DNA from: Amorphoplanes digitatis
GTDB lineage: Bacteria; Actinomycetota; Actinomycetes; Mycobacteriales; Micromonosporaceae
NCBI RefSeq assembly: GCF_014205335.1
Contig: NZ_JACHNH010000001.1
Coordinates: 7,496,501 to 7,560,500 of the forward strand
Reading direction: 5' to 3'
DNA length: 64,000 nucleotides
Shown here: in pieces, positions 16,875 through 24,913 of the stretch
How positions within the stretch are numbered: position 1 is the stretch's first letter
Layout of the letters: each line of letters begins with the position of its first letter
Notes under the pieces: model-generated
The model's input: only the letters and a program-made list of their open reading frames with translations
Databases searched by the model: none
Told to the model about the DNA's origin: nothing
Made by a program: the position numbers and the translations under genes

Positions 16875-17360
16875 ATGACGAAATCGGACGCGGGTGACGC
16901 CACCGGACGGCTCGCCGACGAGATTGCGCGATTCGCCGGGCTCGGCGCGCGCGCCAAGGGCATGCTCAACGCGGGAGACCTCGGTGCCGAGTTCTCCGCG
17001 CTCATGCTGCTCTTCCCGATGCAGCACCTGGGGCCGATGCGGGTCACCGACCTCGCCGAGGTGAAGGGCGCCGACCCCTCGACGGTCAGCCGGCAGGCGG
17101 CGCAGCTGGTCAAGGCCGGCCTCGCCCGCCGCGAGGCCGACCCGGCCGACGGCCGGGTGTCGCGGCTCGCCGTCACCGAGGCGGGCCACTCGGCCTGCCA
17201 CCGGCTGCGCGAGGCGCGGCACGCGCTGCTCAGCGAGGCGCTGAGTGGCTGGCCGGCCGAGCGCGTGAGCGCGTTCGCCGACCTGTTCGCAGAATTCAAC
17301 AGCTCCGTCGCGGCGCTCCTGCGCAGCGACCCGGCCGTACCAGCACGGGAGAACGCGTGA
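16875..17360 (+). CDS. MarR-family transcriptional regulator
   Basis: A 161-residue winged-helix repressor. The HTH and wing are visible as RVTDLAEVKGADPSTVSRQAA and LARREADPADGRVSRLAVTE. The ATG at 16875 is six bases after GGGAGG. The stop overlaps the GTG of the MFS exporter (GTGA), so the two are coupled. By analogy with MarR/EmrR-linked pumps it probably represses its own operon and responds to a compound the pump exports. Confidence 0.88.
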   Translation: MTKSDAGDATGRLADEIARFAGLGARAKGMLNAGDLGAEFSALMLLFPMQHLGPMRVTDLAEVKGADPSTVSRQAAQLVKAGLARREADPADGRVSRLAVTEAGHSACHRLREARHALLSEALSGWPAERVSAFADLFAEFNSSVAALLRSDPAVPARENA

Positions 17361-19090
17361 GTGACTCCGGCACCACCGCATCGGCGGAGGACGGATCGGC
17401 GGCGGGCGCGCCAGGCGCCGGCATGCCCTCGGTGGAATTCACCCACCGGCAGATCCTGACCATCCTGACCGGCCTGATGATGGGCATGTTCCTCGCCGCC
17501 CTCGATCAGACGATCATGGCAACGGCGACCAAGACCATCGCGGACGACCTCAACGGCTTCAACCTCCAGGCCTGGGCGACCACGGCGTTCCTGATCACGT
17601 CGACGATCTCGACCCCGCTGTACGGCAAGCTGTCCGACATCTACGGGCGGCGGCCGTTCTTCCTGTTCGCGATCGCGGTCTTCATCATCGGCTCGATCCT
17701 CTGCGGTCTCGCGCAGAGCATGTACGGGCTGGCCGCCTTCCGCGCGATCCAGGGCATCGGCGCCGGCGGCCTCATGTCGCTGGCCCTGGCGATCATCGGT
17801 GACATCGTGCCGCCCCGCGAGCGCGCCAAGTACCAGGGCTACTTCCTGGCCGTCTTCGGCACCGCGAGCGTCGTCGGCCCGATCCTGGGCGGCTTCTTCG
17901 CGGGCGCCGACACGATCCTGGGCGTCGACGGCTGGCGCTGGGTCTTCTACATCAACGTGCCGATCGGCGCCGCCGCGATGATCGTCGTGGCCCGGGTGCT
18001 GCACCTGCCGCACATCCGCACCCCGCACCGCATCGACTGGCCCGGCGCGCTCTTCCTCGTCGTCGGCCTGGTGCCGCTGCTTACCGTCGCCGAGCAGGGC
18101 CGCACCTGGGGCTGGGACTCCGGCCGCGCGTTCCTCTGCTACGCGATCGGATTGATCGGCATCGTGGCCTTCATCTTCGCGGAGCGGGCCTACAAGGACG
18201 AGGCGATGCTGCCGCTGCGGCTGTTCAACAACCGCACGGTCGCCGTCGGCGCCACCTCGAGCACCATCCTGGGCATGGCGATGTTCGGCGGCCTGATGAC
18301 CGTCCCGCTGTACCTCCAGATCGTGAAGGGCGCCTCGCCGACCGTCGCCGGCCTGGAGATGATCCCGTTCGTGGCCGGCATCATGGCCGGCTCGATCACC
18401 GCCGGCCAGCTCATCGCCCGGACCGGCCGCTACCGGATCTTCCCGATCATCGGCAGCGTGCTGATGGCGACCGCGCTGGCCCTGTTCGCGCTGATCGACG
18501 CGGACACCCCACTGTGGCGCACCATGCTGATCATGGTGCTGATGGGCCTCGGCCTGGGCGGCAACATGCAGCCGATGATCACCGCGGTGCAGAACGCGGT
18601 GTCGCCGCGGGAGATCGGCGTCGCGACCAGCACTGTCACCTTCTTCCGGTCGATGGGCGGCACGCTGGGCACCGCGATCTTCCTGTCGGTGCTCTTCAAC
18701 GTGCTACCGGGAAACATCAACGACGAGCTGACGGCGGCGCGGGAGACGCCCGCGTACCAGCAGGCGGCATCGGACCCGGCGCAGCTGAAGATCCTCCAGC
18801 AGGCGCAGCACGAGGGGCTGAGCGACACGTCGTTCATCGGCAAGCTGTCCGACGTCATGGCGCACCCGTTCAAGGCCGGCTTCTCCGACAGCTTCCAGGT
18901 GGTCTACCTGATGGCGCTGGCCATCATGCTGATCGGCCTGATCGTGGTGCTCTTCCTGCCGGAGATCCCACTGGCACAGCGGTCGGCGCAGCAGCAGCGC
19001 GCCGACGACGCCGCGGCCGCGGCCAACTGCGACGGTGTGCCCGGCGGGGTCGGCGCCGGCCCCGACGCGGAGATCAAAAGCTCCTATTGA
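17357..19090 (+). CDS. DHA2 (EmrB/QacA) family MFS drug exporter
   Basis: A 577-residue, 14-helix proton antiporter. LAALDQTIMATATKTIADDL is the family motif in helix 1, KLSDIYGRRPFF is the loop 2-3 motif A, and the region after GTASVVGPILGGFF is motif C, which marks exporters. The GTG start overlaps the MarR gene. The C-terminal tail is hydrophilic and alanine-rich. A hairpin terminator follows 20 bases after the stop. Substrate unknown; multidrug efflux is likely. Confidence 0.9.
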   Translation: MSDSGTTASAEDGSAAGAPGAGMPSVEFTHRQILTILTGLMMGMFLAALDQTIMATATKTIADDLNGFNLQAWATTAFLITSTISTPLYGKLSDIYGRRPFFLFAIAVFIIGSILCGLAQSMYGLAAFRAIQGIGAGGLMSLALAIIGDIVPPRERAKYQGYFLAVFGTASVVGPILGGFFAGADTILGVDGWRWVFYINVPIGAAAMIVVARVLHLPHIRTPHRIDWPGALFLVVGLVPLLTVAEQGRTWGWDSGRAFLCYAIGLIGIVAFIFAERAYKDEAMLPLRLFNNRTVAVGATSSTILGMAMFGGLMTVPLYLQIVKGASPTVAGLEMIPFVAGIMAGSITAGQLIARTGRYRIFPIIGSVLMATALALFALIDADTPLWRTMLIMVLMGLGLGGNMQPMITAVQNAVSPREIGVATSTVTFFRSMGGTLGTAIFLSVLFNVLPGNINDELTAARETPAYQQAASDPAQLKILQQAQHEGLSDTSFIGKLSDVMAHPFKAGFSDSFQVVYLMALAIMLIGLIVVLFLPEIPLAQRSAQQQRADDAAAAANCDGVPGGVGAGPDAEIKSSY

Positions 19091-19109
19091 CGACAGACCG
19101 ACGACCATC

Positions 19110-19138
19110 GGGTACGGGCGCAGCGCGCGCTCGTACCC
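19110..19138 (+). terminator. Hairpin terminator after the MFS gene
   Basis: A 12-bp stem with one G-U pair (GGGTACG pairing with CGTACCC at the base, GCGC inner arms) is followed by TTTGT. Its right arm contains the -10 box of the next gene. Confidence 0.7.
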
Positions 19139-19139
19139 T
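19134..19139 (+). promoter_or_regulatory. Leaderless -10 box TACCCT for mhuD
   Basis: TACCCT ends 7 bases before ATG 19147 and overlaps the descending arm of the preceding terminator. Confidence 0.55.
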
Positions 19140-19146
19140 TTGTCGT

Positions 19147-19449
19147 ATGGCAGTCGTGAAGATCAACGCAATCGAGGTGCCCGAGGGCGCCGGTCCCGAG
19201 CTGGAGAAGCGCTTCGCAGCGCGGCAGGGAGCCGTGGAGAACGCGCCCGGTTTCCTGTCTTTCGAGCTGCTGCGCCCGGTGGCGGGCGAGACCCGCTACT
19301 TCGTAGTCACCCGCTGGTCGAACGATGAAGCCTTCAGAGCATGGTCAGAAGGAAGCGGTCGCGCGGCACACGCCGGGGAGCGCGCCCGCCCCGTCGCCTC
19401 GGGCGCCAGCCTGCTGGAGTTCGAGGTGGTCCAGCACGTGACGAAGTAG
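19147..19449 (+). CDS. mhuD: MhuD-like haem-degrading monooxygenase
   Basis: A 100-residue IsdG/MhuD-family protein closely resembling M. tuberculosis MhuD (start VVKINAIEVP, end ASLLEFEVV). The catalytic positions are all present with the same numbering: N7, W66 and H75. By family knowledge it cleaves haem to release iron, and MhuD produces mycobilins without CO release. It is transcribed separately from the MFS gene, from a leaderless promoter. No haem-uptake genes are adjacent. Confidence 0.9.
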   Translation: MAVVKINAIEVPEGAGPELEKRFAARQGAVENAPGFLSFELLRPVAGETRYFVVTRWSNDEAFRAWSEGSGRAAHAGERARPVASGASLLEFEVVQHVTK

Positions 19450-19453
19450 CCCT

Positions 19454-20362
19454 TCAGCCCTCAGCGTTGCGGGCGGCCGCCGCGATCAGCCGCTCGGCGA
19501 CCGCCCGGCGGTCCATGCCGAGGCGCTGCGCGGTCTCCCGCAGCACGTCGTAGGCCTCCTGCACGCCGCAGCCGCGCTGCGCGATGATCACGCCGGCCGC
19601 CCGGTCGACGGTGGCGCCCTCGCTCAGCCCCTCGCGCCTGCGCAGCTCGCCCAGCAGAACCTCGGCCTGGTTGACCACCGCCATGGTGGTGAGCAGCAGA
19701 TCGGGGGCGATGCCGCCCGGCTGGCCGACGAAGAGGCTCAGCGAGCCGACCGAGGTGCGCTGCACGTCGAGCGGGAACGACACGACGCCGTACACCCCCT
19801 CGGCGCGGGCGCACTCGGCGAGCTCGGGCCAGCGCGGGTCGGACTGCAGCTCGCCGGCGGTGACCAGCACGCGGTTGCGGGCGGCCTCGAGACCGGGGCC
19901 GTTCCCGGTGCCGTACTGCCGGTCGTCAAGGGCCTTCGCCCTGGCGCCGGAGGCGGCCAGCATGGGCGGGCCGCCCTCGCCGATCAGCGCCACGGAGCAG
20001 CGCAGCACGCCCGGAACCGCGCCGGCCACGAAGGCGGCGAGGCGGTCCAGGGCCTGCGGCACGGCGTCGGCGCCGAGAATGCGGACGGACAGCTCGTGCA
20101 GCAGCCCGGCGAGCTCCACCGGATGCGGACCCGCGGAAAGGCCGTCGCCCGGCCGGATCGCCGGGACGAGGTCGGTGACGGGGGGCTCGGGCACCGCCAG
20201 CTCGCCGGTCACGGCCCCGGCCGCCGACCCGGACTTGGCGGGCAGGGGTACGCGAACACGGCTCACGGCGCGGGTCTGGCCGGCAGGATTTCCCGGGGTG
20301 CCGGAGGCCGGCGGAACGCGATGCGAGGCGAGCCGCCCGGAGCTCCGTTGCGGGGCTGACAT
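19454..20362 (-). CDS. GAF-ANTAR RNA-binding antiterminator regulator
   Basis: A 302-residue protein with a GAF sensor domain (about 85-225; ALIGEGGPPMLAASG, FPLDVQRTSVGSLSLF) and a C-terminal ANTAR domain (about 228-290; GATVDRAAGVIIAQRGC, EAYDVLRETAQRLG). ANTAR domains bind paired RNA hairpins and prevent termination. The signal is unknown. The start is uncertain: ATG 20362 has a weak GGGCAA upstream, and a longer GTG form to about 20410 is possible. It converges on mhuD with a 4-base gap. Confidence 0.82.
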   Translation of the reverse strand: MSAPQRSSGRLASHRVPPASGTPGNPAGQTRAVSRVRVPLPAKSGSAAGAVTGELAVPEPPVTDLVPAIRPGDGLSAGPHPVELAGLLHELSVRILGADAVPQALDRLAAFVAGAVPGVLRCSVALIGEGGPPMLAASGARAKALDDRQYGTGNGPGLEAARNRVLVTAGELQSDPRWPELAECARAEGVYGVVSFPLDVQRTSVGSLSLFVGQPGGIAPDLLLTTMAVVNQAEVLLGELRRREGLSEGATVDRAAGVIIAQRGCGVQEAYDVLRETAQRLGMDRRAVAERLIAAAARNAEG

Positions 20363-20841
20363 TTGCCCGATATTGCCATGCGCATCGGCGAACACGAAAG
20401 TCGTGTCCACTACCGAGTGCCCATCGGGGCGATACGGTCCGCTCTCCCGCGGCGCTCCGGGAACGGATCCGGGACGCCCGCCCCGGCCTCGCGAGGGCGG
20501 GCGCGGGGCGCCCCGGTGACGGCTTCCCGGCATTCCGAGGGCGCGCTGATCGGCATGGTCGTGGGCCATGGAGATCAACTACCCGAATCCGGCCGCTACG
20601 AACCCCTCGCGGGCAAACAAGTGCGCCGCCCCCGGAACCCGGGAGCGGCGCAGATGAAGATGTCGGTGCGCAGGTCGCCTCTCGGCGAAAGGCTCAACGC
20701 GGCTCCAGCCGAACGGTATTCCGCGAAGGCAAAGGGTGAGGCCCGGGGACACTGATCGCACCGACATCCACCCCAACCGTCGGCGGGGTGCGGTGATTCC
20801 GGTAGCCGTTGTGACCCAGACCACACCTGCGGCGGGGCCGC
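20363..20841. other. Non-coding stretch between ANTAR and DUF6158 genes
   Basis: No frame in these 479 bases shows a start, ribosome binding site and protein-like composition. It holds the ANTAR promoter and one hairpin (20623-20651). Confidence 0.5.
20623..20651 (-). terminator. Hairpin, probable terminator of the DUF6158 gene
   Basis: 13-base arms with one mismatch around an AAC loop. On the minus strand it is followed by ACTTGTTTG, consistent with ending the transcript from 21099. Confidence 0.5.
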
Positions 20842-21099
20842 TCAGAAGTCCTGGGTGAGCCGGGACGGATCGATCTCCCGGCCGGGGTGCCGGGCCAGAT
20901 ATTCGCTCTCCAGCTCGGCCGTGCGCCGCAGATGCGTCGACAGCGCCGCCTCTGGTGCGTGCCGCAACGCGTCGAGCCGGGTCCGGTGCAGGCTGGCCAG
21001 CTCGCGCAGGAGGTCGTCGTCGGCCAGGCCCGCGGGGTCGATGCCGGTCTCGAAGACGACGGGCTGGTCGTCACCGGGGCCGAGCCGGGCGTCCTTCAT
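20842..21099 (-). CDS. Small conserved actinobacterial protein (DUF6158-like)
   Basis: An 85-residue soluble helical protein. Its core ([39 protein letters not shown]) resembles a small family of unknown function found widely in actinobacteria, which I recall as DUF6158. The ATG at 21099 is preceded by GGTGGAG. It lies divergent from the next membrane-protein gene. Confidence 0.68.
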   Translation of the reverse strand: MKDARLGPGDDQPVVFETGIDPAGLADDDLLRELASLHRTRLDALRHAPEAALSTHLRRTAELESEYLARHPGREIDPSRLTQDF

Positions 21100-21177
21100 G
21101 ACTCCACCTGCCTTGATTCGCCGAACGTGCCTCACGCAACCGGTTGCCCGATCATCATGCCGCGAAACCCGCGCCGG

Positions 21178-21183
21178 TACGCT
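21178..21183 (+). promoter_or_regulatory. Leaderless -10 box TACGCT
   Basis: TACGCT ends 7 bases before ATG 21191. Confidence 0.5.
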
Positions 21184-21190
21184 GACCGAC

Positions 21191-21616
21191 ATGAGGAGGC
21201 TGTGGACCCCCGCGTGGATCGCGCGCCACGCCCTCGCCCTGGTGCTTGTCGCCGGATTCCTGGGCCTGGGCTGGTGGCAGTTCAGCCGGGCCACCGGCGG
21301 CAACTCGCTCAGCTGGGGCTACACCTTCGAATGGCCGGTGTTCGCCGCGTTCGTCGTCTTCCTGTGGTTCCGCGAGGTCCAGCAGGAGCGCCGCGCGGGA
21401 CGCGCGCCGGAGCAGGACGCCCAGGAGCCGGAGCAGCCCGCGCAGGGCGACCAGCCGGTGACGGTGCGCCGCCCGGTCCGTGTCCCGGTGGCCGGCGCGG
21501 CACCCGCCGACGACGACCCCGAGCTGGCGGCGTACAACGAGTACCTGAGCTGGCTGGCCGCCCACCCCGGGGCCCGGCCCGGCGACTATCCCGGACGCCG
21601 CACCAAGACCAGTTGA
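21191..21616 (+). CDS. Two-helix membrane protein, unknown function
   Basis: A 141-residue protein with two transmembrane helices (about 11-28 and 42-60; [20 protein letters not shown] between them). A charged cytoplasmic tail ends in a conserved-looking [12 protein letters not shown] segment. It is followed after 17 bases by a DUF3817 gene, a pairing that recurs in actinobacteria, and the two are probably cotranscribed. Function unknown. Confidence 0.72.
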   Translation: MRRLWTPAWIARHALALVLVAGFLGLGWWQFSRATGGNSLSWGYTFEWPVFAAFVVFLWFREVQQERRAGRAPEQDAQEPEQPAQGDQPVTVRRPVRVPVAGAAPADDDPELAAYNEYLSWLAAHPGARPGDYPGRRTKTS

Positions 21617-21633
21617 ACCAAAGGACGTGGATC

Positions 21634-21960
21634 GTGCAGGGAGCCCTCACCCGCTACCGGATCATCGCCTGGATCGTCGGCGTGGTCCTGATCGTGCTCG
21701 TCGTGGTCGGCATGCCGCTGAAGTACATCGGCGACGACGACACGGTGGTGGCCGCCGTCGGGCCGTTCCACGGCTTCCTCTACATGCTCTATCTCGCCGC
21801 CACGTTCGACCTGAGCCGCCGCGTGGGGTGGCCGCTGCGCCGGATGCTGCTCGTGATGCTGGCCGGCACGGTCCCGTTCTTCTCGTTCTGGGCCGAACGG
21901 GTCGTCACGCACAAGTGGGCCGTCGAGGCCGTAGACGCCCCACCCGCCATGGCGGAGTAG
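21634..21960 (+). CDS. DUF3817 integral membrane protein
   Basis: A 108-residue protein with three helices and the family segments VGPFHGFLYMLYLAATFDLSRR and FWAERVVTHKW. The GTG at 21634 has AAGGAC seven bases upstream. DUF3817 proteins have no established function. Confidence 0.8.
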   Translation: MQGALTRYRIIAWIVGVVLIVLVVVGMPLKYIGDDDTVVAAVGPFHGFLYMLYLAATFDLSRRVGWPLRRMLLVMLAGTVPFFSFWAERVVTHKWAVEAVDAPPAMAE

Positions 21961-22057
21961 GCAAAAGTCACGCTGCGAATCGGCCTTGTCGCCGCCCGCT
22001 ATCCGGATCATTCCGATGTTTGTGATCATTGGCGCAAGTCACTCTTCTGGCTCTTGT

Positions 22058-22086
22058 GTTAATGCCGAGCGCCGATAAGTTAATGC
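22058..22086 (+). promoter_or_regulatory. GTTAATGC direct repeats upstream of the riboswitch
   Basis: GTTAATGC occurs at 22058-22065 and 22079-22086, exactly 21 bases (two helical turns) apart. This is in the presumed promoter region of the P60 gene, and a regulator site is possible. A weak TTGTGT/TAAGTT promoter pair overlaps it. Confidence 0.35.
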
Positions 22087-22186
22087 GGTTGGTCCGGTCC
22101 GCAGCCACACCCCTCGGTGGCGCCGGCCAGCGCCGTCGAATCCTCGCCGGCGGAAATGGGACGACCCCGATCCCCCAGGGTCACCG

Positions 22187-22303
22187 CTTCCGCCGCGACG
22201 AACCGGGGAACCACCGAGCAGCATCGGGGTGAATCCGCGCAAGCGGTAGGGCCTTCTTCCCGCCCGAATCCGTCAGCTAACCCGGTAGGCGGCCAAGCGG
22301 AAG
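22187..22303 (+). promoter_or_regulatory. Cyclic di-AMP riboswitch (ydaO type)
   Basis: Conserved ydaO segments occur in order: CGACGAACCGGGGAACCACC, GGGGTGAATCCGC, GGTAGGG and CCGTCAGCTAACCCGGTAGG. Closing helix P1 forms between CTTCCGC (22187-22193) and GCGGAAG (22297-22303). It lies just before the start of the NlpC/P60 gene. In actinobacteria this riboswitch typically represses cell-wall hydrolase genes when c-di-AMP is high, linking wall remodelling to osmotic and potassium balance. Confidence 0.9.
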
Positions 22304-22318
22304 AAAGGCCCCGTACCG

Positions 22319-23278
22319 TTGCCACACGCCCGAACCAGGCTCCGCGCGCTGGCGGTCGCCGTCCTGGCGATCGCGATCTCCGGCACCTCCGCGACCGCCG
22401 CACACGCGGAACCGTCGAAGGCCGAGCTCACCAAGAAGATCGATAAGGCGTCCGACCAGCTCGAGGACGTCGTCGAGTCGTACAACAAGATGAAGATCAG
22501 CCTGAAGAAGACGAAGGCTGACGAGAAGCAGCTCATCGCCTCGCTCGAGCCGGCCAAGGTGGCCCTGGTCGCGGCCAGCGCGCAGATGAAGTCCATCGCG
22601 TCGTCGGCCTACAAGACCGGCAACGTCGGCACCATGAACGTCATGCTCGAGGGATCCGACAACCTCATGGAGCGGATGAGCATCCTCGAGCAGATCTCCC
22701 GCAGCCGCAGCCGGGACGTCCAGAAATACACCGAGACGACGCAGACCTTCGCCGATCGTCAGACCGCCCTCAAGGCGACCCAGGACCGGCAGGCCGCGGA
22801 GCTCAAGGAGCTGTCGGACCGCAAGAAGAAGATCGAGGGCGACCTCAAGAAGCTCTTCGCGATGCGCACCGCCGCGTTCGGCTCGGCGACCGAGACCGGC
22901 AGCAGGTACACGGGGCCCATCCCGAACATCGCGGGCTCGGCCGGCAAGGCGGTGACGTTCGCCTTCAACGCCATCGGCGTCATGTACGACTACGGCGCCG
23001 ACGGCCCGAACGGCTACGACTGCTCCGGCCTGACCTCCGCCGCCTGGCGTGCGGCCGGCAAGTCGCTGCCGCACAACGCCGCGGCGCAGTACAGCGCGAC
23101 CGCCAGGATCAGCAAGTCCGACCTGAAGGCCGGCGACCTGGTGTTCTACCGCAGCCTCGGCCACGTCGGCATCTATGTCGGCGGCGGCCAGATCATCGAC
23201 GCGTCCCGAGCGGGCCAGCCGGTGAAGAAGCGGTCGATCAACATCATGACCCCGTACGGCTACGGCCGGGTCACCTGA
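22319..23278 (+). CDS. Secreted NlpC/P60 peptidoglycan endopeptidase (RipA-like)
   Basis: A 319-residue exported hydrolase. The signal peptide (1-30, cleavage after AHA) is followed by a long coiled coil (about 35-185) and a C-terminal NlpC/P60 domain (205-319). Active-site residues are C235 (YDCSGLTSAAW) and H282 (GHVGIYVGGG). It cuts D-Glu to diaminopimelate bonds in peptidoglycan stems. The coiled coil probably keeps it inactive or docks it to a regulator, as in RipA-type enzymes. The TTG start at 22319 follows GGAAGAAAGG and the riboswitch. Confidence 0.88.
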   Translation: MPHARTRLRALAVAVLAIAISGTSATAAHAEPSKAELTKKIDKASDQLEDVVESYNKMKISLKKTKADEKQLIASLEPAKVALVAASAQMKSIASSAYKTGNVGTMNVMLEGSDNLMERMSILEQISRSRSRDVQKYTETTQTFADRQTALKATQDRQAAELKELSDRKKKIEGDLKKLFAMRTAAFGSATETGSRYTGPIPNIAGSAGKAVTFAFNAIGVMYDYGADGPNGYDCSGLTSAAWRAAGKSLPHNAAAQYSATARISKSDLKAGDLVFYRSLGHVGIYVGGGQIIDASRAGQPVKKRSINIMTPYGYGRVT

Positions 23279-23296
23279 GCAAGGTCAGTCACGGCG

Positions 23297-23330
23297 AAAG
23301 GCCGGCGCCCCCTCGGGGGTGCCGGCCTTT
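23297..23330. terminator. Strong bidirectional terminator
   Basis: AAAGGCCGGC (23297-23306) pairs with GCCGGCCTTT (23321-23330), with an inner CCCCC/GGGGG stem. T-rich ends lie on both strands, between the convergent P60 and sigma genes. Confidence 0.88.
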
Positions 23331-23362
23331 TCGTTGATCGTGGGCTTGTCGTTCCTTGCGGG

Positions 23363-24364
23363 TTACGCGGCCTGGAGGCCCTCGGCCCGGGCCAGCTCGC
23401 GCAGCCGGCCGAGCGCCTGGATCTCGAGCTGGCGGATCCGCTCGCGGGAGAGCGAGAAGCGCGACGCCACCTCGGTCAGCGAGTGCTCGCGACCGTCCTC
23501 GAGGCCGTAGCGGGCGCGCATGATGCCCGCCGACCGGTCGTCGAGGTGGTTCAGCAGGCCCTCGATGCGCTGACGCTCCAGCGCGGTCAGGACGATCTCC
23601 TCCGGCGACGGGGCGTCGCTGTCGGCGACCAGGTCGCCGAGGTTCGTGTCGCCGTCGTCGCCCACCGGGGTGTCCAGCGAAACGGTGTCCTGTGCCCAGC
23701 GGGTCAGTTCGGTGACGCGCTCCACCGTCACGCCCAGTGCCGCGGCGACCTGCGCGGGCTCCGGGTCGGCGCCGAGCTCGCGGACGAGCTGGCGGGTGAC
23801 GTTGCGCATCCGGTTGACGTCCTCGACCAGGTGCACGGGCAGGCGCACGGTGCGCTCCTGCTGGGCGATCGCCCGGCTGATCGCCTGGCGGACCCACCAC
23901 GTGGCGTAGGTGGAGAACTTGTAGCCGCGCTCGTAGTCGAACTTCTCGACGGCGCGGACCAGGCCGGTGTTGCCCTCCTGGATGAGGTCGAGCATCGGCA
24001 TGCCCGAGCGCACGTAGCGACGCGCGATCGACACGACGAGTCGCAGGTTCGCGCGGATGAAGAGATCCTTCGCCCGCTTGCCCTCGGTGGCCAGTCGCTC
24101 CAGTTCCTCCCGGCTCACGCCGCGACGGACCTCGCCGCTGTCGAGCAGGTGCTCGGCGTAGAGCCCGGCCTCGATTGCCTTCGAGAGGTCGACCTCCCGG
24201 GCGGCATCCAACAGCGGCGTCCGGGAGATCTCGTGCAGGTAGACTCCGACGAGGTCGCGCTCCTCGGCGACCTGGTCGGTCCGCATCACGGTGTTCTTCT
24301 CCACGTTGCCCACGGTCCCCTCGTTGCCTTCACTAACCCTGTTACGGGCAATACCTGCGTCCAT
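23363..24364 (-). CDS. Group 2 (principal-like) RNA polymerase sigma factor
   Basis: A 333-residue sigma-70 family protein of the HrdA/SigB class. Region 1.2 is DLVGVYLHEISRTPLL. Region 2 is IRANLRLVVSIARRY, with DLIQEGNTGLVRAVEKFDY and FSTYATWWVRQAI. Region 4.2 is LTEVASRFSLSRERIRQLE. It lacks the long N-terminal extension of the essential HrdB/SigA. The start at 24364 is preferred because GGGGAAGG lies just upstream; the ATG at 24397 has none. Such factors direct stress or stationary-phase transcription with promoters like those of the housekeeping factor. Confidence 0.88.
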   Translation of the reverse strand: MDAGIARNRVSEGNEGTVGNVEKNTVMRTDQVAEERDLVGVYLHEISRTPLLDAAREVDLSKAIEAGLYAEHLLDSGEVRRGVSREELERLATEGKRAKDLFIRANLRLVVSIARRYVRSGMPMLDLIQEGNTGLVRAVEKFDYERGYKFSTYATWWVRQAISRAIAQQERTVRLPVHLVEDVNRMRNVTRQLVRELGADPEPAQVAAALGVTVERVTELTRWAQDTVSLDTPVGDDGDTNLGDLVADSDAPSPEEIVLTALERQRIEGLLNHLDDRSAGIMRARYGLEDGREHSLTEVASRFSLSRERIRQLEIQALGRLRELARAEGLQAA

Positions 24365-24397
24365 CAGCCTTCCCCGTAACGTCCGCTGCTCGTGCAT

Positions 24398-24900
24398 TGC
24401 GGTGCGGACACCTACATGAACAGAAGACGGCGTGTACTGATTCCGGCTGGTGGTTCGAAAGTGTCACGAATGTCTGAGTGTCACCTGAGAGCCGCATGCA
24501 TACTTACTGAGGAAGGCCCTCTCAGAGGCATTCGGAGCCGCACCCGGCGTGGATGCGTCGATACACGCATACCCTTGCGCCTACTACATGACACCATCGG
24601 CCCCTCATTCGTCACAGCGACGGGCATCACGCGTCTCCCTGCGATGCTCGTCACTACCCAGTACGGCCGGGTAGCCAAATGGGTTCACATCCTGCATCGA
24701 CAGGTTGTCGCCGGGCCTGAAGCAAATGCCACGGCAAAAGATCCCGCCGCTGCTCGGACCGGGACCAACTGCCACGATGCGCCACGACGAGCCGCAGTTC
24801 ACTAGCCCGCCCGGGTGACACACGCATGGATGACGGCCGTTCGGATCGGCGCGGTGCACCCTTCGGCCCATCCTCGCGATGGTGAGCAAAAACACACGGC
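24398..24900. other. Non-coding divergent region upstream of the sigma gene
   Basis: About 500 bases without a convincing gene. It contains two AGTGTCAC copies (24460-24467, 24477-24484; 17 bases start to start). An inverted pair CTGAGAG/CTCTCAG lies at 24485-24491 and 24519-24525. These are candidate control sites for the sigma gene. The only long frame (24392-24805) has a composition unlike the neighbouring genes. Confidence 0.45.
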
Positions 24901-24906
24901 TAACGT
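24901..24906 (+). promoter_or_regulatory. Leaderless -10 box TAACGT
   Basis: TAACGT ends 7 bases before ATG 24914. Confidence 0.55.
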
Positions 24907-24913
24907 GAGCCCT

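Noticed and set aside
20363-20841. Small genes on either strand (130 and 76-81 codons)
   Set aside because: The frames have shadow-type composition and lack start signals.
24392-24805. 137-codon plus-strand frame upstream of the SDR gene
   Set aside because: Codon usage is unlike neighbours, no ribosome binding site is present, and the product is not protein-like. It overlaps the sigma-gene control region.
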